Shown here: positions 1 through 6,031 of the stretch, piece after piece | Layout: each line of letters begins with the position of its first letter | How positions within the stretch are numbered: the stretch's first letter is position 1 | The notes under the pieces: generated by a model | Databases searched by the model: none | What the model was told of the DNA's origin: nothing | The model's input: the letters and a program-made list of their open reading frames with translations, nothing else | Translations under genes and position numbers: made by a program | NCBI RefSeq assembly: GCF_000257645.1 | Contig: NZ_AJHJ01000021.1 | Span: 1-64,000 of the forward strand | Reading direction: 5' to 3' | DNA length: 64,000 bases | From: Serratia sp. M24T3 | Lineage (GTDB): Bacteria > Pseudomonadota > Gammaproteobacteria > Enterobacterales > Enterobacteriaceae

Positions 1-1
1 G

Positions 2-256
2 GAAGGGATTAAGCAGGGCGCTGTTCTGGTCATCGACCGGTCAAGAACGGCAGTAGACGGCAGCACGGGAGAGTTTGAGGTAAAACGCCTGAAGCTTTTC
101 CCGACTGCTTTCCTTGAGTCGCTGGATAATGTCGATGATGTTAGATTGATTGCAGGCGGCGATCTGGAAGGGGAAGAAACGATGATGTGGGGTGTGATGA
201 CGTTCATCATCAATGATGCGACGACAGGTGAGTTTGATGATTGCCCATTTATTTAG
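2..256 (+). CDS. C-terminal part of an S24/UmuD-like peptidase-fold protein (5' end outside window)
   Basis: An open frame runs in from the window edge and ends at TAG 254-256, giving 84 residues. The start GAVLVIDRS and the following GEFEVKRLKL resemble the C-terminal half of LexA/UmuD/CI-type S24 peptidases: the strand after the catalytic Ser and the segment carrying the catalytic Lys. The stretch between these two blocks is short, so an internal deletion is possible. The end FDDCPFI resembles ends of small phage-type S24 proteins as far as I recall. The catalytic Ser would lie upstream and cannot be seen. A role in SOS or phage regulation is inference. Confidence 0.5.
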   Translation, partial: EGIKQGAVLVIDRSRTAVDGSTGEFEVKRLKLFPTAFLESLDNVDDVRLIAGGDLEGEETMMWGVMTFIINDATTGEFDDCPFI

Positions 257-317
257 TTGTATTAGCTCAGACTTGAGCTGACAGTTTCATCGGACAAAAC
301 AGAATCAGATCTGACAG
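257..317. repeat. Left copy of an imperfect 61-bp inverted repeat
   Basis: This segment matches the reverse complement of 3353-3413 over exactly 61 bp without gaps, about 43 identities by eye. The outer 27 bp match at 23 positions and the inner 9 bp (ATCTGACAG) are identical. Together the two copies bracket about 3.16 kb holding the toxin/immunity pair and both acetyltransferases. It starts one base after the stop codon of the preceding gene. Confidence 0.65.
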
Positions 318-340
318 TCGGCTTTGAGCGAAAAGCCGAC
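317..340 (+). repeat. Hairpin repeat copy 1 (core GCTTTGAGCGA)
   Basis: The sequence forms a perfect 8-bp stem, GTCGGCTT paired with AAGCCGAC, around loop TGAGCGAA. The same core in the same orientation occurs at 2080-2105 and 2677-2700. The copy starts at the inner end of the left inverted repeat. Its function is unknown. Confidence 0.6.
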
Positions 341-387
341 ATTGCTAACAGCCTTCTGTGTGAATTATCAGGGAGCAGGTCAGTCCA

Positions 388-807
388 TTAATTAGTCAGT
401 ATGGACTCAACCCCACGAATCAGGCCGGGGAAATAAGACTGGTCTATCACTATGCCACCCTTAAGCGTCCACCCTTCATCTTCTTGAGGGCTGGCAGTAA
501 AGTTGAAGCCGATAATATCATCGCCTTCCACCTCACGGACTTCAAACGCAAATACCGGCACTCTTGGCGTAAATAATTCAGGAGCCGCTTCTATGTTGTT
601 CGAAATTTTGTCATAGAACCGCGAAAGCATGTCCCGAAGCCTTTCCAAATCAAAAAGAGTCAGCTCACACTCACATTGCAGCTTTATGGAAGGTTCCTCA
701 ATCTCCAGCCAGCACACAATCAGATCTTGTCGGCGGTCTTCCAGAACTTCGATTCGCTCGACAAAGGAGAAGCGGAATAAGACACTTTCGTTTTTGATTT
801 CAAACAT
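388..807 (-). CDS. WapI-like immunity protein
   Basis: This 139-residue acidic cytosolic protein starts MFEIKNES and ends in a block FPGLIRGVESILTN. The order of features (N-terminal MFEI, a central segment LTLFDLERLRDMLSRFYDK, a C-terminal DQSYFPGLI segment) resembles the WapI family of immunity proteins, which neutralise the toxic C-termini of WapA/Rhs/CDI-type polymorphic toxins. Its ATG overlaps the stop codon of the upstream toxin gene by one base (TAATG at 805-809), indicating translational coupling. The immunity role follows from family resemblance and coupling; the target is inferred to be the adjacent protein. Confidence 0.6.
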   Translation of the reverse strand: MFEIKNESVLFRFSFVERIEVLEDRRQDLIVCWLEIEEPSIKLQCECELTLFDLERLRDMLSRFYDKISNNIEAAPELFTPRVPVFAFEVREVEGDDIIGFNFTASPQEDEGWTLKGGIVIDQSYFPGLIRGVESILTN

Positions 808-1499
808 TATCGAACCGCCTCTATGTGATAGTGCATTACTGTCCAGTCCTTCTCTCTGATGATAACCTGCAAGGTGTACTTCTTAGGTCTATAAACGATC
901 GCATTCCCTTCAACTCTTTTAGTGAGGCGGGTCATGCCTATGATGTATTCGAACTGGCCGGGTATCTTTTGTGGGTCCGGGCCTCGCCTTCCGAACCTTA
1001 CCGCTTTTTCAAGGATATGAACGGGGATATACCTTCCGGGATCGGCCATATGCCTAGCAGTGGCCTGCGTGAACAGCAAGTTCCTTACTGACAGACCAGC
1101 CTTGAAGCGTCCCTTCAAGATATTGAGCGCCCCGCAGCTTAATACAGCCTTGACTCTGTTGCTGATGCCCGACTCAAACAATCCCACACCCGTGCGCAGC
1201 AGACGAAATGCACCAAACATGAATAAGGCAATATCAGTAGGGTCAATCAGCGGCGTCTCTAAGGGGACTTCTTCGAGTATCGCAAATCGTCCATCAGCGT
1301 CATATATCTGCCACAGGCCAGGTGCCTGAGCTACAGAGTAGCCAATGCATACGCCAGTTTGGTCGTCGATTATGGGCTGAGCGTTATGAGGAGGGCGATA
1401 GGTGGGAGTAATTGCGAAATACTCGCCTAGCGGTAGAGGTGTTCTGAAATTGTATTGATGCCCTGGTTCATTCCGATCCGTTTGGTTTAAAGCTGCCAT
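807..1499 (-). CDS. Putative polymorphic toxin with BrnT/DUF4258-like C-terminal domain
   Basis: The 230-residue product has an N-terminal region without clear family signal, then a hydrophobic linker-like stretch (IDPTDIALFMFGAFRLL, about 87-103) typical of the region before toxin tips in Rhs/T6SS effectors. The C-terminal domain from about residue 145 has ARHMADPGRYIPVHILEKAV, then GRRGPDPQ, and ends in VMHYHIEAV. This H...R...L..A..G pattern with a final strand resembles BrnT/DUF4258-type RNase folds found as toxin tips. It has no secretion signal, and no good ribosome site is visible before ATG 1499, so it may be a displaced effector C-terminus. Toxicity is inferred mainly from the immunity-like gene coupled downstream. 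Confidence 0.5.
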   Translation of the reverse strand: MAALNQTDRNEPGHQYNFRTPLPLGEYFAITPTYRPPHNAQPIIDDQTGVCIGYSVAQAPGLWQIYDADGRFAILEEVPLETPLIDPTDIALFMFGAFRLLRTGVGLFESGISNRVKAVLSCGALNILKGRFKAGLSVRNLLFTQATARHMADPGRYIPVHILEKAVRFGRRGPDPQKIPGQFEYIIGMTRLTKRVEGNAIVYRPKKYTLQVIIREKDWTVMHYHIEAVR

Positions 1500-1585
1500 T
1501 ACAAGATTCTATGTAGTGATATCCTCAGGGAATTAAATACCACATGTCCTGCAATGGCAAACAAAGCATTATTTTTTCTTACGGT

Positions 1586-1756
1586 TCACAGCATGTAGAT
1601 AATCCTGGCGATCGCCAGCTCAAAAAGTGCTGCCAGCATGGCCATGGTGATTATCTTTGCCTCGCCGCGCTTCAAGACGTCAAACTTCAGCACTAACAAA
1701 AGCCAACTGATCACAATGGCCATCAGCACCACCTGACCTAACATCATACCGCTCAT
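1586..1756 (-). CDS. Small two-helix membrane protein, unknown function
   Basis: The frame gives 56 residues, mostly hydrophobic, with two membrane segments (about 5-23 and 36-54) around a short charged turn KFDVLKRGEAK. The start ATG at 1754-1756 has a good ribosome site (GGAG) on the minus strand and overlaps the stop of the ORF before it by one base. The size and topology are compatible with a holin-like or membrane immunity protein, but no family is recognised. Confidence 0.45.
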   Translation of the reverse strand: MSGMMLGQVVLMAIVISWLLLVLKFDVLKRGEAKIITMAMLAALFELAIARIIYML

Positions 1757-1863
1757 TACTGTGCTCCTTTCCCTGGTGAGAACACGTAAACCGGTAAGGC
1801 GTAGTCCAGCTGGTTACACAGATACAGATAGCCGGTTCGCAGTTCTGCGTAGCAAGGCGCCAT
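1756..1863 (-). CDS. Short ORF, possible remnant of a T6SS-type effector
   Basis: The frame of 35 codons from ATG 1863 can be extended upstream to about 1907 without a stop. It contains the string ELRTGYLYL followed by YALPVYVF. LR-x-GYLY is reminiscent of the N-terminal region of VasX/MIX-like T6SS effectors, but the match is short. It ends TAATG, coupled to the 56-residue membrane protein. No ribosome site is seen before the ATG, so this may be a decayed gene end that still provides translational coupling. Confidence 0.25.
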   Translation of the reverse strand: MAPCYAELRTGYLYLCNQLDYALPVYVFSPGKGAQ

Positions 1864-2170
1864 TATACTGATTTCAGCACCGGGTAAGTGTGATGAAACA
1901 GATCGGCCTTAATACACACTATAAGCGCTTCTGCGGCTTCATACATATAAGGATTGAATCGGTATCCCCATCACTCTGCGACTTTTTCCTGAAGCCGTGG
2001 GTGCGCAATTGCATGTGACCTGACTACCCATTTACATTTTACTTGACCATATCCAACAAAAAACGCGACTAAGGTGGCTGGCAGCTTTGAGCGATCAGCA
2101 GACATTACATGTCATCGCAGCCAATTTAACGTACAGTGATTCCTTTGAAGTTTATATGCAGAATTTATAA
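1864..2170. other. Intergenic region without a recognisable gene
   Basis: About 300 bp with no supported ORF on either strand. The only structure noted is the second hairpin repeat (2080-2105), about 65 bp before the following acetyltransferase gene. Confidence 0.5.
2080..2105 (+). repeat. Hairpin repeat copy 2
   Basis: The sequence shares GCTTTGAGCGA and the following AGC-GACATT with copies 1 and 3 in the same orientation. The stem is partly degenerate here. Copies 2 and 3 flank the acetyltransferase at 2171-2632. Confidence 0.5.
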
Positions 2171-2632
2171 ATGGTTATTGATTTGCAGCCAGTTTCACTT
2201 GCAGACAAAAATACTCTCCGGTCCATGTTTTCTCCTTACCTCAAAGAACTGTTTCACAGTGAGGACATGGAAGAAGATGACCCTTTTTTCGACAGATACT
2301 GGATCGATGAAGACAGGTGGCCTTATTTCATCATCAAGGATAAGACGATTGCGGGATTTGCGTTGATAAACACCTGGTCCCCGTCTGGAAAAGGCACTGA
2401 CTATTCTGTTGCGGAATTTTATGTCCTCCCCGAGCATCGTGCAGGAGGTATCGGAAAACATGCTTTCACAAAACTTCTAAAGTTACATTCTGGAGTGTGG
2501 GAGATAAACGTAATGAAAGACAACGCAGCGGGAATGAGGTTTTGGGAAAAGGTCATACAGGTCACTGGTAAGGTATCAATTGAAAAAATTGCGTTAGAGA
2601 GTGATGTCGTGTTCCGCTTGTCCAGTCATTAA
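2171..2632 (+). CDS. GNAT-family N-acetyltransferase
   Basis: The 153-residue protein is expected to transfer acetyl from acetyl-CoA to an amine. The acetyl-CoA pocket is visible as VAEFYVLPEHRAGGIGKHAF (motif A, R/Q-x-x-G-x-G/A type, about residues 79-98), preceded by strand FALINTW. The C-terminal part has the usual motif-B segment MKDNAAGMRFWEK. The family resembles aminoglycoside/small-molecule GNATs, but the substrate cannot be predicted. The ribosome site is weak. Hairpin repeats lie on both sides, as if the gene were a mobile unit. Confidence 0.8.
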   Translation: MVIDLQPVSLADKNTLRSMFSPYLKELFHSEDMEEDDPFFDRYWIDEDRWPYFIIKDKTIAGFALINTWSPSGKGTDYSVAEFYVLPEHRAGGIGKHAFTKLLKLHSGVWEINVMKDNAAGMRFWEKVIQVTGKVSIEKIALESDVVFRLSSH

Positions 2633-2676
2633 GCATCGATTCATAGTTGTAGGCAACCGCGAAATCCACACCCTTT

Positions 2677-2700
2677 GTCCGCTTTGAGCGAAGAGCAGAC
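2677..2700 (+). repeat. Hairpin repeat copy 3
   Basis: The sequence forms an imperfect stem, GTCCGCT with AGAGCAGAC around TTGAGCGA, with one mismatch. It lies about 45 bp after the stop of the first GNAT gene and shares its core with copies 1 and 2. Confidence 0.55.
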
Positions 2701-2735
2701 ATGGTTTTCAATTACTTAGTCTGTTATTTAATATT

Positions 2736-3212
2736 TTAGCGCACGATGGCCTTGCTCATATTGATACCCGTTACTCCAAAACCGCTGCTCTCGTATATAT
2801 GGAGAGCGCGGGCATTATCTCCAGCAACGCGAAGTCTAATCTCTTTAAAACCCTTATCCTGAAGATTATCTTCAAAAGCGCGAAGAGCCTGTTTACCCAA
2901 CCCCTTTCCTTGGAATGAATTGAAAATATGAAAATCATAGATAAAAACCGTGCGCATTGCCGTATCTGGTTTGTACCAGAGATAGCCTACATGCCTTTCA
3001 TATACATCTAATTTCGTGACAATGGACAGCAAAATTTGCCCATGTGTATTCACTCCTTCCGCAAGCAATTCCGATATTTCCTGCTTGGCTCTCGCCAGAG
3101 AATCACTTTTGGATATTCCATAATTTGACCCTATCTCATCTGCATAATCAGGAATAAAATATTCAAGATAAGCAGGGTACTCTTCTTCCGTCATTGAGCG
3201 AAACAAGATCAT
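2736..3212 (-). CDS. GNAT-family N-acetyltransferase
   Basis: The 158-residue single-domain protein has a typical RimI-like layout. Motif A is FHIFNSFQGKGLGKQAL (about residues 93-109, Q-x-x-G-x-G), followed by RLRVAGDNARALHIYESSGF, the motif-B loop in which Asn and Tyr contact CoA. It starts MILFRSMTEEEYPAYLEYF, the usual first helix. A good ribosome site (AAGGA) precedes the start. It converges with the other GNAT gene but is not closely related to it. The substrate is unknown. Confidence 0.85.
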   Translation of the reverse strand: MILFRSMTEEEYPAYLEYFIPDYADEIGSNYGISKSDSLARAKQEISELLAEGVNTHGQILLSIVTKLDVYERHVGYLWYKPDTAMRTVFIYDFHIFNSFQGKGLGKQALRAFEDNLQDKGFKEIRLRVAGDNARALHIYESSGFGVTGINMSKAIVR

Positions 3213-3352
3213 CTTTTAATCCTTATTGAAGAAGCCATACTAAGAGCGCTAACTGCGATGTCACGTCAATGTTATTCATTTATGGAATAACAACGGTCAC
3301 GATTGATTACATGAAAGTGTTATTTCAACTTCCGCAATTGGCACAAAACTGC

Positions 3353-3413
3353 CTGTCAGATTGGGTTTAGTCCAGTGCCGTAACAGTGTCGGCTCAAATC
3401 TGAACTAATAAAA
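3353..3413. repeat. Right copy of the imperfect 61-bp inverted repeat
   Basis: The reverse complement aligns without gaps to 257-317 (about 70 percent identity; outermost 27 bp with four differences). It lies directly before the terminator at 3427-3455. It marks the probable right boundary of the 3.16-kb repeat-bounded module. Confidence 0.65.
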
Positions 3414-3426
3414 TTTACACGAAAAA

Positions 3427-3455
3427 AAACCTCTGGGTTAGCAGAGGTTTTTCCT
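3427..3455 (-). terminator. Rho-independent terminator
   Basis: Stem AACCTCTG/CAGAGGTT with a six-base loop. On the minus strand it is followed by a run of eight T. It lies about 125 bp beyond the tmRNA 3'-end fragment in the direction that gene would be transcribed, so it may be a leftover of its terminator. T residues on the plus strand make weaker termination possible there too. Confidence 0.65.
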
Positions 3456-3577
3456 TCAAAGGATCCGCGTATCTTTTACGTATCCTTTTCTGTCTCGATG
3501 GTGTCAGTGCTGAGTCCTTGCCTAGCTCATAAATCACTGGTTTATATTAGTTTGTCCGGTCACTGTCCTATCTAATT

Positions 3578-3608
3578 TGGTGGAGCTGGGGGGATTTGAA
3601 CCCCCGTC
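3578..3608 (-). other. 3' end fragment of tmRNA (ssrA), attachment-site remnant
   Basis: Read on the minus strand, the sequence is the T-arm plus acceptor end of tmRNA: GGGGGTTCAAATCCCCCC then AGCTCCACCA. The stretch before it on that strand has no similarity to tmRNA, so the gene is truncated at the T-arm. This is the usual trace left by elements that integrate into the ssrA 3' end. The intact gene is not in this window. Confidence 0.75.
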
Positions 3609-3658
3609 AATTATTGGGAAAAACTTCATAATAACAAGCTTTCGCCGATTGTAACTTA

Positions 3659-3672
3659 CTGAGTTAACTTAA
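3659..3672. promoter_or_regulatory. Possible extra repressor-operator-like site
   Basis: CTGAGTTAACTTAA matches the prophage operator CTAAGTTAACTTAG (8132-8145 and 8181-8194) at 12 of 14 positions. It lies between the two attachment remnants and outside the regulatory region. Chance is possible in this AT-rich stretch. Confidence 0.25.
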
Positions 3673-3736
3673 CTAAATAATATGTCCATATTATGAAAGA
3701 GTTGGCTAACCATATGGATCATTAAGCAACCACGCA

Positions 3737-3794
3737 GGATTTAAAATCCCTCGGCGTTCGCGCTGTACGAGTTCAAGTCTCGTCCCGGGTACCA
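3737..3794 (+). other. 3' half of tRNA-Leu(UAA), attachment-site remnant
   Basis: The sequence runs from the anticodon stem (GGATTTAAAATCCC, anticodon TAA) through the variable arm and T-arm (GAGTTCAAGTCTC) to GGGTACCA. It closely matches the 3' portion of enterobacterial leuZ-type tRNA-Leu. The 5' acceptor strand and D-arm are absent: the bases upstream do not pair. The gene is therefore a partial copy, as left at one junction when a tyrosine integrase inserts DNA into the anticodon or 3' region. The integrase remnant at 3884 faces it, which is the normal arrangement. Confidence 0.85.
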
Positions 3795-3842
3795 TGGAAA
3801 ATTACAGTATTATCATAAGCATAAAGTAGTAATGTCGTTATG

Positions 3843-3863
3843 CCACCTTCGGGTGGTTTTTTT
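3843..3863 (+). terminator. Rho-independent terminator after the tRNA-Leu fragment
   Basis: Stem CCACC-TTCG-GGTGG followed by seven T, 49 bp after the CCA end. The UUCG tetraloop and the T run are typical. Confidence 0.8.
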
Positions 3864-3923
3864 GTTTTTGGGGTTTCATAATATTATTGGTCACCCACCG
3901 TAGGAACTGTAAGTATCCCAGCT

Positions 3924-4808
3924 TTAGTTCCACGCACTTTTTGAGATTTCTGGTTTCTCAGCCATCAACCGATATTCTTCCGGCGTCAGGTTATTCAGAG
4001 ATTCATGAGGCCGCTCACTGTTGTATTCATTCAGCCAGCGCTCCGTTATTTCCCGTGCTTCATTCAGTGTTCTGAACAGATAAAAATCCAGTATTTCGGT
4101 CCGGTACGTTCGGTTAAACCGTTCTATAAACGCATTCTGTGTTGGCTTACCGGGCTTGATAAATTCCAGCTTCACCGCATGCTCTTCGGCCCATTGCGCC
4201 AGAGCCAGTGATATCAGTTCCGGTCCGTTATCCATTCGCATCTTCAGCGGATATCCACGGTTTGCCACTATCCTTTCCAGCACCCGGACGACACGCTGCG
4301 CTGGGATATTTAGGTCAATTTCTATCGCCAGAGCTTCACCGTTAAAATCATCGACAACATTGAAAGTCCGAAAACGTCGGCCACATGTCAGCGCGTCGTG
4401 CATAAAATCAATCGACCAACTTTGGTTGAGTGCTTCCGGCGTTGCCAGCGGAGCTGAATTACGCACCGGCAGGCGTTGTTTACCCTTACGACGAAAATTC
4501 AGTTTGAGAAGACAGTAAATCCGGTGGACACGTTTGTGGTTCCAGCCGTGCCCCTGCCTGCGAAGTACCTGAAAAAGCTTCTTAAAACCTTAGCGGGGAT
4601 AGCGCTCAGCGACCTCTGTCAGCCTCTGGATCACCGCTTCATCACGTCGCGTATACGGTTGATAACGAAACACCGTCCTGCTCAGCGATAACGTCCTGCA
4701 TGCCTGGCGTATGCTCATCGTAAATTGCGTGGTCAGATAGTTGACGAGCTCACGCTTTATCGCTGGTTTTAAAGCTTTTTTTCGATGACGTCTTTCAGCG
4801 CCCGGCAT
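3924..4808 (-). pseudogene. IS3-family transposase OrfB, interrupted by a nonsense codon
   Basis: The frame encodes the catalytic half of the transposase: an HTH_21-like region (SIRQACRTLSLSRTVF), then the DDE integrase core with Asp in WSIDFMHDAL, Asp in MDNGPE and Glu in FIERFNRTYR, ending ISKSAWN. It is broken by a single TAA at 4590-4592, where relatives have Tyr (AERYPR-stop-GFKKLF). Sequence before and after the stop is in the same frame, so this is a point mutation and not a frameshift. The DDE residues lie after the stop, so full OrfAB cannot be made without readthrough. Confidence 0.88.
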
Positions 4809-5035
4809 TCAAGACTCAGATCGGCAAACATCTGCTTCAGGCGACGATTCTCGTCTTCAAGATCTTTGATCTTTTTGATATCAGCGGCTTCCATCCCGCC
4901 ATATTTCGCCTTCCAGTTGTAATAGCTGGCTTCAGAAATAGCAGCCTCAGGAGACACATCTTTGACGGTTCGACCAGCTTCTACAGATTTCAGGACGGCA
5001 ATGATCTGATGCTCGGTGAATCGGATCTTACGCAT
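4769..5035 (-). CDS. IS3-family transposase OrfA
   Basis: The 88-residue protein starts MRKIRFTEHQIIAVLKSVEAG and has the helix-turn-helix typical of IS3 OrfA (ISEASYYNWKAKYGG) followed by a leucine-zipper-like stretch (IKDLEDENRRLKQMFADLSL). Near its end is the slippery run A_AAA_AAG (4775-4781 on the minus strand, zero-frame AAA AAG). A -1 shift there leads into orfB (ALKPAIKRELV), the standard way this family makes OrfAB. A Shine-Dalgarno GAGG lies just before the ATG. Confidence 0.9.
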   Translation of the reverse strand: MRKIRFTEHQIIAVLKSVEAGRTVKDVSPEAAISEASYYNWKAKYGGMEAADIKKIKDLEDENRRLKQMFADLSLECRALKDVIEKKL

Positions 5036-5385
5036 AGCGATCTCCTCAGGTGGACATAATCAGTATGTCGGAAGATCTCTAAAAGTGAATGGTCCGTTTT
5101 AGTGGGATACTTACAGAACGACCTTCATTTTTCTGTCATAAATTGCCGTTTGCGATGCATTTTTTTGCCCGGTAATCGCCTGCTTGTTGTATAGATTTCC
5201 GGTCAAATCCGAAATGTCTTTCGCCTTCAAATCATGAAAGGTGAAACCGAATTCAATTTCAGGAAATTTTGCCTTTGCTTCATCCCTAGACCCCTAGCAG
5301 CTGCGCAGAAAACCTGAGGTAATTTGTTAGGTAGATAGGGAGTTTATTTAAAGCATCTGATTGAAAAGAAATTCAAAAAGATGCT

Positions 5386-5684
5386 TTATTGAAAACTTGC
5401 CGTAAAAGCGGGGTTAGCCTTTGGCTGACAGGGCGAGATGACGTGCTGCGGATCGCGCTCGATGGCTCTAAGCAGTGCTTTGGCAGGGCCAGTAGGTTCT
5501 CGCCGGCCTTGCTCCGAGTTTTTAACGTATCAACGCTCACTGAAATCAGTTTTGCGAAGCCACTTTGTGACAATCCCAAAGCAGTTCTGATCGCCTTGAC
5601 CTGAACGGCAATCACGTTAGTTTCACGCGAAAGGTCGCGCGAGCCTTCAACAGTTTGCTCCAGTAAGAGCTCACGAAAAAGCAT
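5386..5684 (-). pseudogene. NadS/HigA-like XRE antitoxin, frameshifted
   Basis: The first part reads MLFRELLLEQTVEGSRDLSRE and VQVKAIRTALGLSQSGFAKLISVSVDTLK, the HTH of NadS-type antitoxins. After a five-A run (5519-5523 on the plus strand as T) the frame is wrong. Shifting by -1 restores the family ending NxEQGRREPTGPAKALLRAI, with Ser replacing the usual Trp, and a stop at 5386. One A has probably been lost. No partner toxin gene lies upstream, so this is an orphan remnant between the integrase fragment and the immunity region. Confidence 0.75.
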
Positions 5685-6031
5685 GGTGAGTTATAACATT
5701 ATGATTGATATGGCCCATAAGGGGACATGCTTAATACAAAACTGGCTTGTAGATAAAACGGTGAGTTTTTAGCTAATTTTTTTCCTTAACTTAGGGAAAT
5801 AGCGTTAATTCCAGCTTTGAATTTGGCGATAAATTTTGAATATTTATTTAAATAAATATACATAGTTCGCTTTAATAGTTAATTCTTTAACTTATTCAAG
5901 AGAGTTATTTGAAATTAATGAGTGGCTAACGATATATGAATTTTGAGATGGCTGAATGATTTTTAGGATTTAATACTTATTAGGAGCGTGTTAGTCTGGT
6001 TTTTCCATGCAATCAGAAAGGAAGTTTATAT
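5685..6031. other. AT-rich intergenic region with a 20-bp palindrome
   Basis: No ORF is supported here. A perfect 20-bp palindrome (two halves of ATATTTATTT) lies at 5840-5859; it could be a regulator site or a simple AT-rich accident. Confidence 0.4.

Larger units (their letters stand above)
3908..5115 (-). mobile_element. IS3-family insertion sequence (IS407/IS51-like group), 1208 bp
   Basis: The element has terminal inverted repeats beginning TGTAAGTATCCCA at both ends (first 13 bp identical) with 5'-TG...CA-3' termini. It is flanked by a 4-bp direct repeat GAAC (3904-3907 and 5116-5119). It carries orfA and orfB on the minus strand. Removing the element and one GAAC restores the integrase reading frame exactly, which confirms the boundaries. 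Four-base target duplication fits the IS407 group. Confidence 0.92.
3884..5298 (-). pseudogene. C-terminal remnant of a phage tyrosine integrase, split by an insertion sequence
   Basis: On the minus strand 5298-5116 encodes FTFHDLKAKDISD, then a GQKNASQT block and the nucleophile region IYDRKMKVV; reading continues across the insertion at 3907-3884 with PTVGDQ and TAA. These are the HxLR-like box and Tyr box of prophage integrases. The motif usually GHK is GQK here. Everything before the HDL box is missing, and an in-frame TAG occurs just upstream, so the gene was truncated as well as interrupted. The stop lies 89 bp from the tRNA-Leu fragment, as expected for an integrase next to its attachment site. 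It cannot be active. Confidence 0.85.

Noticed and set aside
825-1091. 88-codon plus-strand frame opposite the toxin gene
   Set aside because: Antisense to a gene with coupled partner; no ribosome site.
317-2700. CRISPR array from repeated hairpins
   Set aside because: Only three copies, 0.6-1.8 kb apart with genes between them, and no cas genes.
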